Positions 16,251 through 23,615 of a stretch of 64,000 nt of DNA are shown piece after piece. Origin of the DNA: Desulfoarculaceae bacterium (lineage in GTDB: Bacteria; Desulfobacterota; Desulfobulbia; Desulfobulbales; Desulfocapsaceae); assembly GCA_019429465.1 (NCBI GenBank), contig JAHYIV010000011.1:16141-80140 (forward strand), read 5' to 3'. A program made the position numbers and the translations under genes. Below the pieces are notes generated by a model, which saw nothing but the letters and a program-made list of their open reading frames with translations, was not told the DNA's origin and ran no database searches. Position 1 is the first letter of the stretch, and each line of letters starts with the position of its first letter.

Positions 16251-16595
16251 CTATTCCATCTCCACCTTATTCAGGATGATTCCATCTCCCCCCTCGGGAA
16301 TCAGGAGGGTTTCGTCGCATTCCGGGCAATGGTCCGGTCGAATAAGTGACGTTTGTCTGTGGCCGCAACGGATGCATTGATAGGTCGCCGGCGGGTTGGT
16401 GATGATCAGTTTCGCCCCCTTGGTCAGGTTGCTCTCCGCCGAGAGGATATCAAAGCCGAACTGGAATGAGTCAACCACCACCCCGGAGAGCGGGCCGATA
16501 TCCAGGGTGACGGTGATAACCCGTTTCTTGTCATGTTCGGCGGCCAGGGTTGCCAGCTGCGTGAGCAGGGCCTGGACCAGCGACATCTCATGCAT
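16251..16595 (-). CDS. hypA: Hydrogenase nickel metallochaperone HypA
   Basis: 114 residues, normal length. The N-terminal MHEMSL provides the Ni-binding His2, and the zinc site is C74-x2-C77 with C90-x2-C93. It carries Ni(II) to the large subunit together with HypB. The start at 16595 is fixed by the family N-terminus and overlaps the 3' end of the maturation protease gene by eight bases, so the two are translationally coupled. HypB follows after 137 bases. Confidence 0.95.
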   Translation of the reverse strand: MHEMSLVQALLTQLATLAAEHDKKRVITVTLDIGPLSGVVVDSFQFGFDILSAESNLTKGAKLIITNPPATYQCIRCGHRQTSLIRPDHCPECDETLLIPEGGDGIILNKVEME

Positions 16596-17121
16596 GGTGC
16601 ACAACCTTCGGTGTTGTCTGGATCTTTTCGGTGATGGTGTGGCCGGCCTGCCGCAGCCAGCCCACGATCTGTTCGGCAATCTCTTTGACCCTGGGGGCCA
16701 CCTGGGGTGACAGGTCGATGGAGGTTTGCAGGTCGGCGGGCACGACGCAGAAAAACTCCACTGTCTCCGGGTTGCAGTCGCGGAATTTACAGATCTCCAG
16801 CATCTCCAGCAGGCCCAGCTGGTGCGGGGACATCTTGCTGGGGATAGTGCCGGCGGCGATGTCCTTGCTGCTGAAGCAGTGCACGGATCCTGGTTCTGCT
16901 TCCATGTCAATCACATCAATGACCAGAATCGGGTCACATTCCTCGAGAAAGGGGGCCATGTAGATGCCGGCGGTGCCGGCATCGTTGAGCCGGATAGTCT
17001 CCGGAAAGGTGTAATTGCGTTCCAGATAATGGATGGTATGGATACCAAAACCTTCGTCCGAGAGCAGCAGATTGCCGATCCCGAGAATCCCCGCCTTTTT
17101 TTGTTCTGTCATTTCTTGCAT
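16588..17121 (-). CDS. Hydrogenase maturation protease (HyaD/HybD/HycI family)
   Basis: 177 residues from the ATG at 17121, which lies four bases after the hypE stop. The family landmarks are GIGNLLLSDEGFG near residue 13 (Glu nickel ligand), LVIDVID near residue 66 (Asp ligand) and SPHQLGL near residue 97 (His ligand). It removes the C-terminal peptide of the large subunit after nickel is inserted, here after DPCIACAVH of the gene at 23616. A GTG 30 bases upstream is in frame but would overlap hypE and lacks support. Confidence 0.9.
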   Translation of the reverse strand: MQEMTEQKKAGILGIGNLLLSDEGFGIHTIHYLERNYTFPETIRLNDAGTAGIYMAPFLEECDPILVIDVIDMEAEPGSVHCFSSKDIAAGTIPSKMSPHQLGLLEMLEICKFRDCNPETVEFFCVVPADLQTSIDLSPQVAPRVKEIAEQIVGWLRQAGHTITEKIQTTPKVVHHA

Positions 17122-17125
17122 AGTC

Positions 17126-18223
17126 TCAGCAGATTCGTGGCAGGGGGGCACCGTGCAGGGGCGTTATCACCCTTGTCCCCCCAATGGTTGTTTTGAGGAC
17201 GACCCGGCCGGTAGCGACGGCCAGGGACGGCCCAGTGTCGCTCGCTCCATGGACGGATGAAGAGCGACCGCCGGATGTAACGGTGCCGATGATGGCGGCC
17301 TCTGCGCCCTCCGGACAGGACCGCATAAGGGCCAGGGCCTGGTCGGCGATGTCAGGGGCGACCAGGGCCAGGCATTTCCCTTCATTGGCCAGATAGAGCG
17401 GGTCAAGGCCCAGAATCTCGCAGGCGGCCCGCACTTCTGGCCGCACGGGGATGCACTTTTCCTCGATCTCTATCATCAGGCCGGAGCTGCCGGCAATCTC
17501 GCAGAGGGAGGTGGCGACCCCGCCCCGGGTCGGGTCGCGCAGGGTGTGGATGCTGCCTGGTTGCAGACCGGCCAGCAGCCTCTGGACCATCGTGTGCAGG
17601 GCCATGGAGTCGCTGCGCAGATCGCCGGCCAGGGCAATGCCGGCCCGGCGGGTCATGATGGTGATCCCATGGTCGCCCATGGAGCCGGAAAGGATGATCT
17701 TATCTCCGGCTTGAGCCCTGGTGGCGGATATCTCCACCCCCTCTGCCACCAGGCCGATCCCGGAGGTGTTGATGAAGATCTTGTCGGCCTTGCCACGGGG
17801 CACAACCTTGGTGTCGCCGGTGACAATGGGCACGCCGCTGCTCAGTGAGGCGTCCCGGATCGAGATGATGATCCGCTCCAGGTCAGCCAGCGGCAGCCCC
17901 TCTTCCAGGATAAGCCCTAAGCTCAGACAGAGCGGCCTGGCTCCGCGCATGGCCAGGTCGTTGATGGTGCCGTGCACGGCGAGGGTGCCGATATCGCCGC
18001 CGGGAAAGAAGATGGGATCGACCACATAGCTGTCGGTAGTGAAGGCGAGCCTCCCTAGCTGGTTGTCCATGACGGCACTGTCTTCCAGGGCTGACAGGAT
18101 CGTGTTGCCCAGGTGCTTGAGGAAAAGAGTGCTGATCAGTTCCTGGCTGGCCAGACCGCCGCTGCCGTGGTCAAGAAGGATGGTTTCTACTGTTTTTCGG
18201 GGAATATTCTGGGTCATAATCAA
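17126..18223 (-). CDS. hypE: Hydrogenase maturation protein HypE (carbamoyl dehydratase)
   Basis: 365 residues, somewhat longer than the usual 330-345. The AIR-synthase-like fold is recognisable from LDHGSGGLASQELI, FTTDSYVVDP, GGDIGTLAVHGTINDLAM, VTGDTKVV and LRDPTRGGVA. The C-terminus ends PRIC, whose terminal Cys receives the carbamoyl group from HypF and is dehydrated to thiocyanate, the source of the cyanide ligands. An extra stretch of about 20 residues (SGGRSSSVHGASDTGPSLAV) precedes the last beta-strands. It follows hypD by 15 bases. Confidence 0.94.
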   Translation of the reverse strand: MIMTQNIPRKTVETILLDHGSGGLASQELISTLFLKHLGNTILSALEDSAVMDNQLGRLAFTTDSYVVDPIFFPGGDIGTLAVHGTINDLAMRGARPLCLSLGLILEEGLPLADLERIIISIRDASLSSGVPIVTGDTKVVPRGKADKIFINTSGIGLVAEGVEISATRAQAGDKIILSGSMGDHGITIMTRRAGIALAGDLRSDSMALHTMVQRLLAGLQPGSIHTLRDPTRGGVATSLCEIAGSSGLMIEIEEKCIPVRPEVRAACEILGLDPLYLANEGKCLALVAPDIADQALALMRSCPEGAEAAIIGTVTSGGRSSSVHGASDTGPSLAVATGRVVLKTTIGGTRVITPLHGAPLPRIC

Positions 18224-18238
18224 TTATTGTCTGAATAA

Positions 18239-19333
18239 CTATCGTGTTTCATTTCCATAGGTAAACCAGGCGCTGCAGGTTCCTTCGCTGGAGACCATGC
18301 AGGGGCCAATTGGGCTTGACGGGGTGCAGCGTCTGCCAAAGAGCGGGCAGGATGGCGGCGCGGTGATCCCCTTGAGAATCTGTCCGCACAGGCAGCCCGG
18401 TGGCTCCTTGGACTCGGGTACGGTGATCGACAACCGGGACTGGGCGTCAAACCCGCCATATTCTTTTTTGATGGCAAGGCCGCTGCCTGCGATTGTGCCC
18501 AGTCCCCGCCATTCCATGTCCACCGGCTCAAAGATGGTCGCCACCATTGCCCTGGCCCGCCCGTTGCCTTCCCAGGTGACCGCCCGGGTGTAGGCGTTTT
18601 CCACTTCGGACCGGCCTTCACCGATCTGTCTGGCCATGAGGATCAGGGCCTGGAGGATATCGGTGGGTTCAAAACCGGAGACCACGCAGGCCAGGTGGTT
18701 CTGTTCCGCCAAGGGCTGATAGGCCGCCGCGCCGATGATGCTGCTCACATGGCCGGGACAGAGCAGGCCTTCGATTGCCAGGGCCGGATCGCCGAGCAGG
18801 GCCATGAGCGGGGGAATCATGGTCTTGTGGGTGGAGAAGACCATGAAATTGTCAATATTCTGCTGCCCGGCGGCGAGGATGGTGGCACCAATGCCCGGGG
18901 TGGTGGTCTCAAAGCCGATGCCGGGGAAGATCACCTGCTCATCCGGATTCCGGCGCGCCAGCTCCAGTCCGTCCATGGCCGAATAGACCACATCAATCTT
19001 CGCGCCCCGGGCGCGGGCATGGGCCAGCGTTGTGCCGTTGCTGCCGGGTACCCGGAACAGATCGCCAAAGACGGCAAGGTGTGTTCCCGGCAGCTCGGCC
19101 ATCTGCAGGAAGGCGTCAATATGGGAGGCCGAGGTGACACAGACCGGGCAGCCGGGGCCGGAGATGAGTTCAATCTCCGGGGGCAGCAGACCGCGCAGGC
19201 CGCTGCGGAAGATGGCCATGGTGTGGGTGCCGCATACCTCCATGACCCGGAACGGCCTGGTGGTGGCCGCGGTCAGCTCGTGCAGCAGATGCGCGGTCAG
19301 CTCAGGATCCCGGAATTCGTCAACATATTTCAT
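18239..19333 (-). CDS. hypD: Hydrogenase maturation protein HypD
   Basis: 364 residues. The conserved Cys motifs are present: MEVCGTHTM near residue 33, GPGCPVCVT near 60-68, CPGHVSSIIG, and the C-terminal cluster-binding cysteines in EPPGCLCG, PPSCPLFGRRCTP and IGPCMVSSEGTCSAW. HypD carries a [4Fe-4S] cluster and, with HypC, is the scaffold where the Fe(CN)2CO unit is built. The start at 19333 fits the family N-terminus. A truncated hypC fragment lies directly upstream instead of an intact hypC, which is now about 0.9 kb further upstream. Confidence 0.95.
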   Translation of the reverse strand: MKYVDEFRDPELTAHLLHELTAATTRPFRVMEVCGTHTMAIFRSGLRGLLPPEIELISGPGCPVCVTSASHIDAFLQMAELPGTHLAVFGDLFRVPGSNGTTLAHARARGAKIDVVYSAMDGLELARRNPDEQVIFPGIGFETTTPGIGATILAAGQQNIDNFMVFSTHKTMIPPLMALLGDPALAIEGLLCPGHVSSIIGAAAYQPLAEQNHLACVVSGFEPTDILQALILMARQIGEGRSEVENAYTRAVTWEGNGRARAMVATIFEPVDMEWRGLGTIAGSGLAIKKEYGGFDAQSRLSITVPESKEPPGCLCGQILKGITAPPSCPLFGRRCTPSSPIGPCMVSSEGTCSAWFTYGNETR

Positions 19334-19391
19334 GAATTATGTTTTGTTCAGACTTAATCTGACATGATTTTAGAAAAAGTTCAGAGCTAAT

Positions 19392-19468
19392 CTAACCCCG
19401 ATGAACGGGATAAGTGTCTTTCGCAGATTATTTTCTTGTAAAAAAACAAGAAAATAATCTCTAATACC
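19392..19468 (+). repeat. CCCCGATGAACGGG-led hairpin repeat, copy 1
   Basis: CTAACCCCGATGAACGGG is followed by a long hairpin AGATTATTTTCTTG...CAAGAAAATAATCT with an A-rich loop. Three further copies, all on the plus strand, are at 29639, 33055 and 39283. This copy lies between hypD and the hypC fragment, downstream of the latter on the minus strand; its outer GTGCCTT/AAGGCAC pair is weakened. Confidence 0.75.
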
Positions 19469-19509
19469 TTGTGTATTCCTATAATCAGGAAGCATCTATA
19501 ACCATTAGA

Positions 19510-19663
19510 TTAATCACGCATGGCCTTTGCCATTTCCCGCATCAGTTTCGGGTTGATCTCCGCTTCGCCGGGGTCAAGGGTGTGGATGGCAAAGCCGGCG
19601 TGGATGACGAGATAGTCGCCAACCTTTGGCCAGCGGTCAATGATATCGCGGCGGGTCTCCCGG
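19510..19663 (-). pseudogene. 3' fragment of hypC (C-terminal half only)
   Basis: The frame reading RETRRDIIDRWPKVGDY ... HTLDPGEAEINPKLMREM matches the C-terminal half of the intact HypC encoded at 20275. At DNA level 19530-19663 aligns with 20313-20446 over 134 bases with about ten differences and no gaps. Upstream of 19663 the similarity stops abruptly and the N-terminal MCLAIP half is absent, so no working HypC can be made. The fragment still sits just upstream of hypD, the usual place for hypC. Confidence 0.8.
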
Positions 19664-19752
19664 CCTCTGCAAGCAATAGTTGGGCGTGCCACGAGAGCGG
19701 ATCGCAAGGGTAGACGCTCCTCCAGTGTCGAAGTGGAACTGATCAGCAACCG

Positions 19753-19784
19753 GAGCCTACTGCGCTAATACGCGGCAGGCTCCT
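19753..19784 (-). terminator. Hairpin downstream of the dodecin gene
   Basis: On the minus strand GGAGCCTGCCGC pairs with GCAGTAGGCTCC (two G-U pairs) around a short loop. It stands 45 bases after the dodecin stop. There is no U-run, so it may only protect the 3' end. Confidence 0.4.
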
Positions 19785-19828
19785 TGATCTAAAGGCAAGA
19801 CCGTTGATCGAAAGCGCTTCGATACAGC

Positions 19829-20032
19829 TTAATCGTCAAGCACAAACGTCACCATCATATTCACTTGGTACTTTGACGGACGTCCGTTCTCGACACGGAC
19901 GTGCTGCTCCTTGATCCAAACGCTTTTGACGTTCCGTAGCGTCTTGGTTGCGCGGGCGATCCCTTGCTGGATCGCGTCGTCGAAACTCTTGGTCGACGTC
20001 GAACTGATTTCTGAAATTTTGGCGATGGTCAT
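19829..20032 (-). CDS. Dodecin (flavin-binding small protein)
   Basis: 67 residues, typical length. The sequence MTIAKISEISSTSTKSFDDAIQQGIARATKTL, then VWIKEQHVRVENG and YQVNMMVTF, follows the dodecin beta-alpha-beta-beta pattern, with the Trp that stacks on the flavin. Dodecins form hollow dodecamers that store or buffer FMN, riboflavin or CoA. AGGAG lies nine bases before the ATG at 20032. The gene is embedded in the hydrogenase maturation operon between hypC and a hypC fragment, which points to arrival by insertion rather than a role in hydrogenase assembly. Confidence 0.87.
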   Translation of the reverse strand: MTIAKISEISSTSTKSFDDAIQQGIARATKTLRNVKSVWIKEQHVRVENGRPSKYQVNMMVTFVLDD

Positions 20033-20274
20033 TTTGCATCTCCTGTGAAAGGTGGTCGTTGTTACCGCCGGTAAGCTCTGCCTGCGGCTGCGGAAAACTC
20101 GCCGACGATTTCCTTGTCGGCAAGCCATTTCGAAAACTCGGACTTTTAAGATTGCCAGAACGAACCTTTACCAACTTGACATTGGTTGTAAATATCCTCT
20201 TCACTGCTGCGAATGTCAGATCTCATAAAACTTCTTTTGTCCGAATTGTCAGATCGGCTCTCAGTTGTCATCGA

Positions 20275-20544
20275 TTATTGCCCGGCGTCTTCTGTCTGGT
20301 CAAGTTTGTCGGCCATTTCCCGCATCAGTTTCAGGTTGATCTCTGCCTCGCCGGGGTCAAGGGTGTGGATGGCAAAGCCGGCGTGGATGATGAGATAGTC
20401 GCCCACCTCTGGCCAGCGGTCAACGATATCGAGACGGGTCTCGCGGCGGATGCCGTCGGCGTCCACCACGGCGATCTGTTCGGTGAGAAAATCGTCGGCG
20501 TCACCTCTGATCTCAATGACCTGCATGGGTATTGCCAGACACAT
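20275..20544 (-). CDS. hypC: Hydrogenase assembly chaperone HypC
   Basis: 89 residues starting MCLAIPMQV, with the essential Cys2 that holds the Fe(CN)2CO precursor together with HypD. The start at 20544 overlaps the hypF 3' end by 32 bases, so coupling with hypF is likely. The C-terminus (MADKLDQTEDAGQ) differs from that of the fragment at 19510 (MAKAMRD), so the two copies do not come from a very recent exact duplication. This appears to be the only functional hypC in the window. Confidence 0.94.
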   Translation of the reverse strand: MCLAIPMQVIEIRGDADDFLTEQIAVVDADGIRRETRLDIVDRWPEVGDYLIIHAGFAIHTLDPGEAEINLKLMREMADKLDQTEDAGQ

Positions 20545-22945
20545 ACCGTAATCCTCCAATAACTGCCTGACCCAGGGAGATTCCCCCGTCGTTCACCGGC
20601 ACGTCCTGACCGGTGAAGACCTGAAAACCGTCCTGTTCCAGGGCCTGAAAAAGACCTTCCATGATAATCCTGTTCTGCAGGCAGCCACCGGAGAGCACAA
20701 CGGTACGGATACCGCTGGTGACCGCAAGCCTGTTGATGGTGATGGCAAAACTTTTGATCAGCCAGCAGTGAAACCCCATGGCCAGCTCGGGAATTGATTT
20801 CCCGTCCTGCAGATCATGGAACATTCTTCGGATGAACACGCCGCTATCGATGATAAAGAGTCCGTTGTCCTCCTTCGGCTCCTCTGGTCGCGCTTGATCC
20901 ATCTCTGGAGCGCGCGACACTGGGCCATCCATGGCCTGCGCTCTCTCTTTTTTTTTCTCCGTCTCCTGCCATTGCTGGGCGAGGGCCTCCACTTCCATGG
21001 CGGCCTGACCCTCAAAATCGGAGTCCAGGCGGATGGAAAGCAGGGCGGCCACCGCGTCAAACAAACGCCCGCAACTTGTGGTGAGCGGGCTGTTGAATCC
21101 GTTCTGCATCATGGCGAGGACGGCTGTCCTTTTTTCTTCCGTGATGCCTTGCAGCGAAAAAGGAAGATGGGACTCTTGCAGACCTTCTTCGCCAAAGGCG
21201 TGATAGAGGGCCGCAAGCCCCATGCGCCATGGCTGTTCGGCGGCGGCATCGCCGCCCGGCAGGGGCAGGGGTGCCAGACAGCCGCGCCGGATACAATCGG
21301 TGCGCGTCGCCTCCAGGATCTCTCCGCCCCAGATGGTGCCATCGGGGCCAAGGCCTGTGCCGTCCAGGATAATGGCCAGGACCTTATCCCGCAGGCCGTG
21401 TTCGGCCATCACGGCCACGGCGTGGGCATGGTGATGCTGGACCAGGAGTCGCGGTAGGCCCAGTGCCCGTTCCAGTTCCTGCCCATGACGGCTGCTCAAA
21501 TAATCGGGATGGAGGTCGCAGACCACGAGTTGTGGCCGGGTCTCCAGAAGCTCCTGGAAATGATAGATGCTTTCTTTGAAAAAAGCCAGTGATTCCAGAT
21601 TGGCAAGATCGCCGATATGCTGGCTGATAAAGGCCATATCGTCCCGCACCAGACAGAAGGTGTTTTTCAAGCCGCCGCCGCAGGCAAGGAGCGGGGGCAG
21701 GGATTGGGTAAGCGGGATGGGGCTTGGCACATAGCCCCGGGCGCGGCGCAGGATCCTGGGGCTCCCCTGCATGATGCGGATAACCGAGTCGTCAACCCGG
21801 GTCACAATCTCGCGGTTGTGCAGGAGAAAGTAATCGGCGATATCGCCAAGGCGCGATACTGCCTCGCCATTGCCGGTGCACAGGGGCTCTCCGTTGCGGT
21901 TGCCGCTGGTCATGACCAGGGCCTGGGGGCAGCCGGGGGTGGCGAACAGCAGGTGGTGCAGCGGGGTGTAGGGCAGCATGATCCCTATCTCTACCATGCC
22001 CGGCGCCAGACTGGCGGCAAGAGAGGCCGTCTCTTTTCCGGGCAGCAGGACAATGGGGTGGGCCGGGCTGATGAGGGTCTGGCTGGCCACAGGCGACAGG
22101 TGACAGATCCTGCCTGCGGCCTCAAGGTCGGCCACCATGACGGCCAGGGGTTTGCTCCTCCGTTTTTTTCGCTTGCGGAGGAGCGCCACTGCGGCTTCGG
22201 AGCCACCATCAACCACCAGGTGAAACCCGCCCATCCCGCGGATGGCGACAATGCGGCCATCCCTGAGTGCTTTTACGGCCTCGGTTATTATGTCATGGAC
22301 GTTCAGTCTTTCTCCGGTGGCTGCATGCCAGCTGATCTGCGGTCCGCATTGGGCACAGGCATTGGGCTGGGCGTGAAAACGCCGGTTGTCGGGATCGTCA
22401 TATTCGGCCTGACATAACCGGCATAGGGGAAAGGAGTGCATGGAGGTAGAGGACCGATCATAGGGGATGGAGCTGACGATGGTAAAACGGGGGCCGCAGT
22501 TGGTGCAGTTGATAAAGGGGTAGTGATAGCGCCGGTCTGCCGGATCCAGGAGTTCCCGCAGGCAATCGTCACAGAGGGCGATGTCAGCCGGGATCATTGT
22601 CTGGTGGGCTTGTTCGCTGCTGCTTTTAAGAATAGTGAAGGCCTGTCTGCCTGCTGCTGTCGTGATCTTTCGTCGGCTGATGGCGGAGATGCGGGCCAGA
22701 GGCGGTGCCTCTTCGGTCAGGGCCTGCAGGAAGCTGTCAAGATCGGCGGCCAATCCCTCGGCCTGAATTACTACTCCCTGACCGGTGTTGGCAATGGTAC
22801 CACTTATCTTGAATCGTCTGGCCAGGCGATAAACAAAAGGACGGAACCCCACACCCTGAACTGTGCCTTGAACGGTGAGCTCCACCCCTTTTCTTTCCTG
22901 GGGAAGAGGATTTTGTTCTGTCCCGAGGCAGGACCAAACCGTCAT
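20513..22945 (-). CDS. hypF: Carbamoyltransferase HypF
   Basis: 810 residues. Domains in order: acylphosphatase-like (VQGTVQGVGFRPFVYRLA, about 25-115), two zinc fingers (CDDCLRE ... CTNCGPR; CRLCQAEY ... CAQCGP, about 125-200), a YrdC-like carbamoyl-adenylate domain (about 215-400), and a Kae1-like carbamoyltransferase domain with HHHAHAVAVMAEHG. It turns carbamoyl phosphate into the carbamoyl group loaded on HypE. A 45-residue low-complexity, charged insertion (KKKERAQAMDGP...) lies in the last domain. The start overlaps the cytochrome b stop (ATGA). Confidence 0.95.
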   Translation of the reverse strand: MTVWSCLGTEQNPLPQERKGVELTVQGTVQGVGFRPFVYRLARRFKISGTIANTGQGVVIQAEGLAADLDSFLQALTEEAPPLARISAISRRKITTAAGRQAFTILKSSSEQAHQTMIPADIALCDDCLRELLDPADRRYHYPFINCTNCGPRFTIVSSIPYDRSSTSMHSFPLCRLCQAEYDDPDNRRFHAQPNACAQCGPQISWHAATGERLNVHDIITEAVKALRDGRIVAIRGMGGFHLVVDGGSEAAVALLRKRKKRRSKPLAVMVADLEAAGRICHLSPVASQTLISPAHPIVLLPGKETASLAASLAPGMVEIGIMLPYTPLHHLLFATPGCPQALVMTSGNRNGEPLCTGNGEAVSRLGDIADYFLLHNREIVTRVDDSVIRIMQGSPRILRRARGYVPSPIPLTQSLPPLLACGGGLKNTFCLVRDDMAFISQHIGDLANLESLAFFKESIYHFQELLETRPQLVVCDLHPDYLSSRHGQELERALGLPRLLVQHHHAHAVAVMAEHGLRDKVLAIILDGTGLGPDGTIWGGEILEATRTDCIRRGCLAPLPLPGGDAAAEQPWRMGLAALYHAFGEEGLQESHLPFSLQGITEEKRTAVLAMMQNGFNSPLTTSCGRLFDAVAALLSIRLDSDFEGQAAMEVEALAQQWQETEKKKERAQAMDGPVSRAPEMDQARPEEPKEDNGLFIIDSGVFIRRMFHDLQDGKSIPELAMGFHCWLIKSFAITINRLAVTSGIRTVVLSGGCLQNRIIMEGLFQALEQDGFQVFTGQDVPVNDGGISLGQAVIGGLRYVSGNTHAGH

Positions 22946-23595
22946 TTAATCCTGCGTGGCCTGAATTTGTTGCCGCTCAGGATGGAGGAGATGACCCCGT
23001 CCCGGTGCTTCAGCTCATTCCATATTACCAGATAAACATGGACAACGGTAAAGATGATGAAATACCACATCAAAAGGTGATGGATAAACCGGGCATGTTG
23101 TTGGTTGCTAAAGAGGGTGACTCCCACTGTCTGCCAGAAGGTGTTTTCAGGCAGACGCAGGTAAAAACCGCCAGCAATTTGAAAAAGGGCCATTACAAAG
23201 GTGATGATATAGGTTGTTCCCGCCAGGATGTTGTGGCCCAGCCTGACTTCAGTAGGGTCGTCGTGCAGGTAGAAGTAGGCGCGGACGGCGTTGATCATAT
23301 TCCTGAGATTGCGCCTGGTAAGAGGCAGCATGCTCATGATTCGTTCCTGGCGATTGCCAAAGAGCAGGAGGTACAGTCTGACCAGGATGGCCGCAGTGAA
23401 GAGATAACCTGCCAGTCCATGAATATTGCGCATGGTCTGTATGGGGTAGTGACCTGCGCCTTCAAGGGTGGTCTGGGTCCACGGCGAGTTAATGTAGAAT
23501 CCGGTGACTGTAAGCGCGATCAAGGCGATGACAAGAGACCAGTGATAGAGGCGCAGCAGAATACTCCAGACGTGTTTTTCCTCATAGTAGATCAT
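22942..23595 (-). CDS. [NiFe] hydrogenase b-type cytochrome subunit
   Basis: 217 residues with four strongly hydrophobic segments and conserved His residues in RLYHWSLV, NIHGLAGYL, HHLLMWYF and VVHVYLVIWNE that bind two haems b. This is the HyaC/HupC/HydC membrane anchor that passes electrons from the periplasmic hydrogenase to the quinone pool. GGAGGAAATC precedes the ATG at 23595. Gene order small-large-cytochrome matches hyaABC. HypF starts inside its stop codon. Confidence 0.92.
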   Translation of the reverse strand: MIYYEEKHVWSILLRLYHWSLVIALIALTVTGFYINSPWTQTTLEGAGHYPIQTMRNIHGLAGYLFTAAILVRLYLLLFGNRQERIMSMLPLTRRNLRNMINAVRAYFYLHDDPTEVRLGHNILAGTTYIITFVMALFQIAGGFYLRLPENTFWQTVGVTLFSNQQHARFIHHLLMWYFIIFTVVHVYLVIWNELKHRDGVISSILSGNKFRPRRIK

Positions 23596-23615
23596 GATTT
23601 CCTCCTCTCCCTGGA

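Noticed and set aside
17122..17151. GTG start at 17151 for the maturation protease
   Set aside because: Would overlap hypE by 26 bases with no ribosome site; the ATG at 17121 lies just after the hypE stop and fits the family N-terminus.
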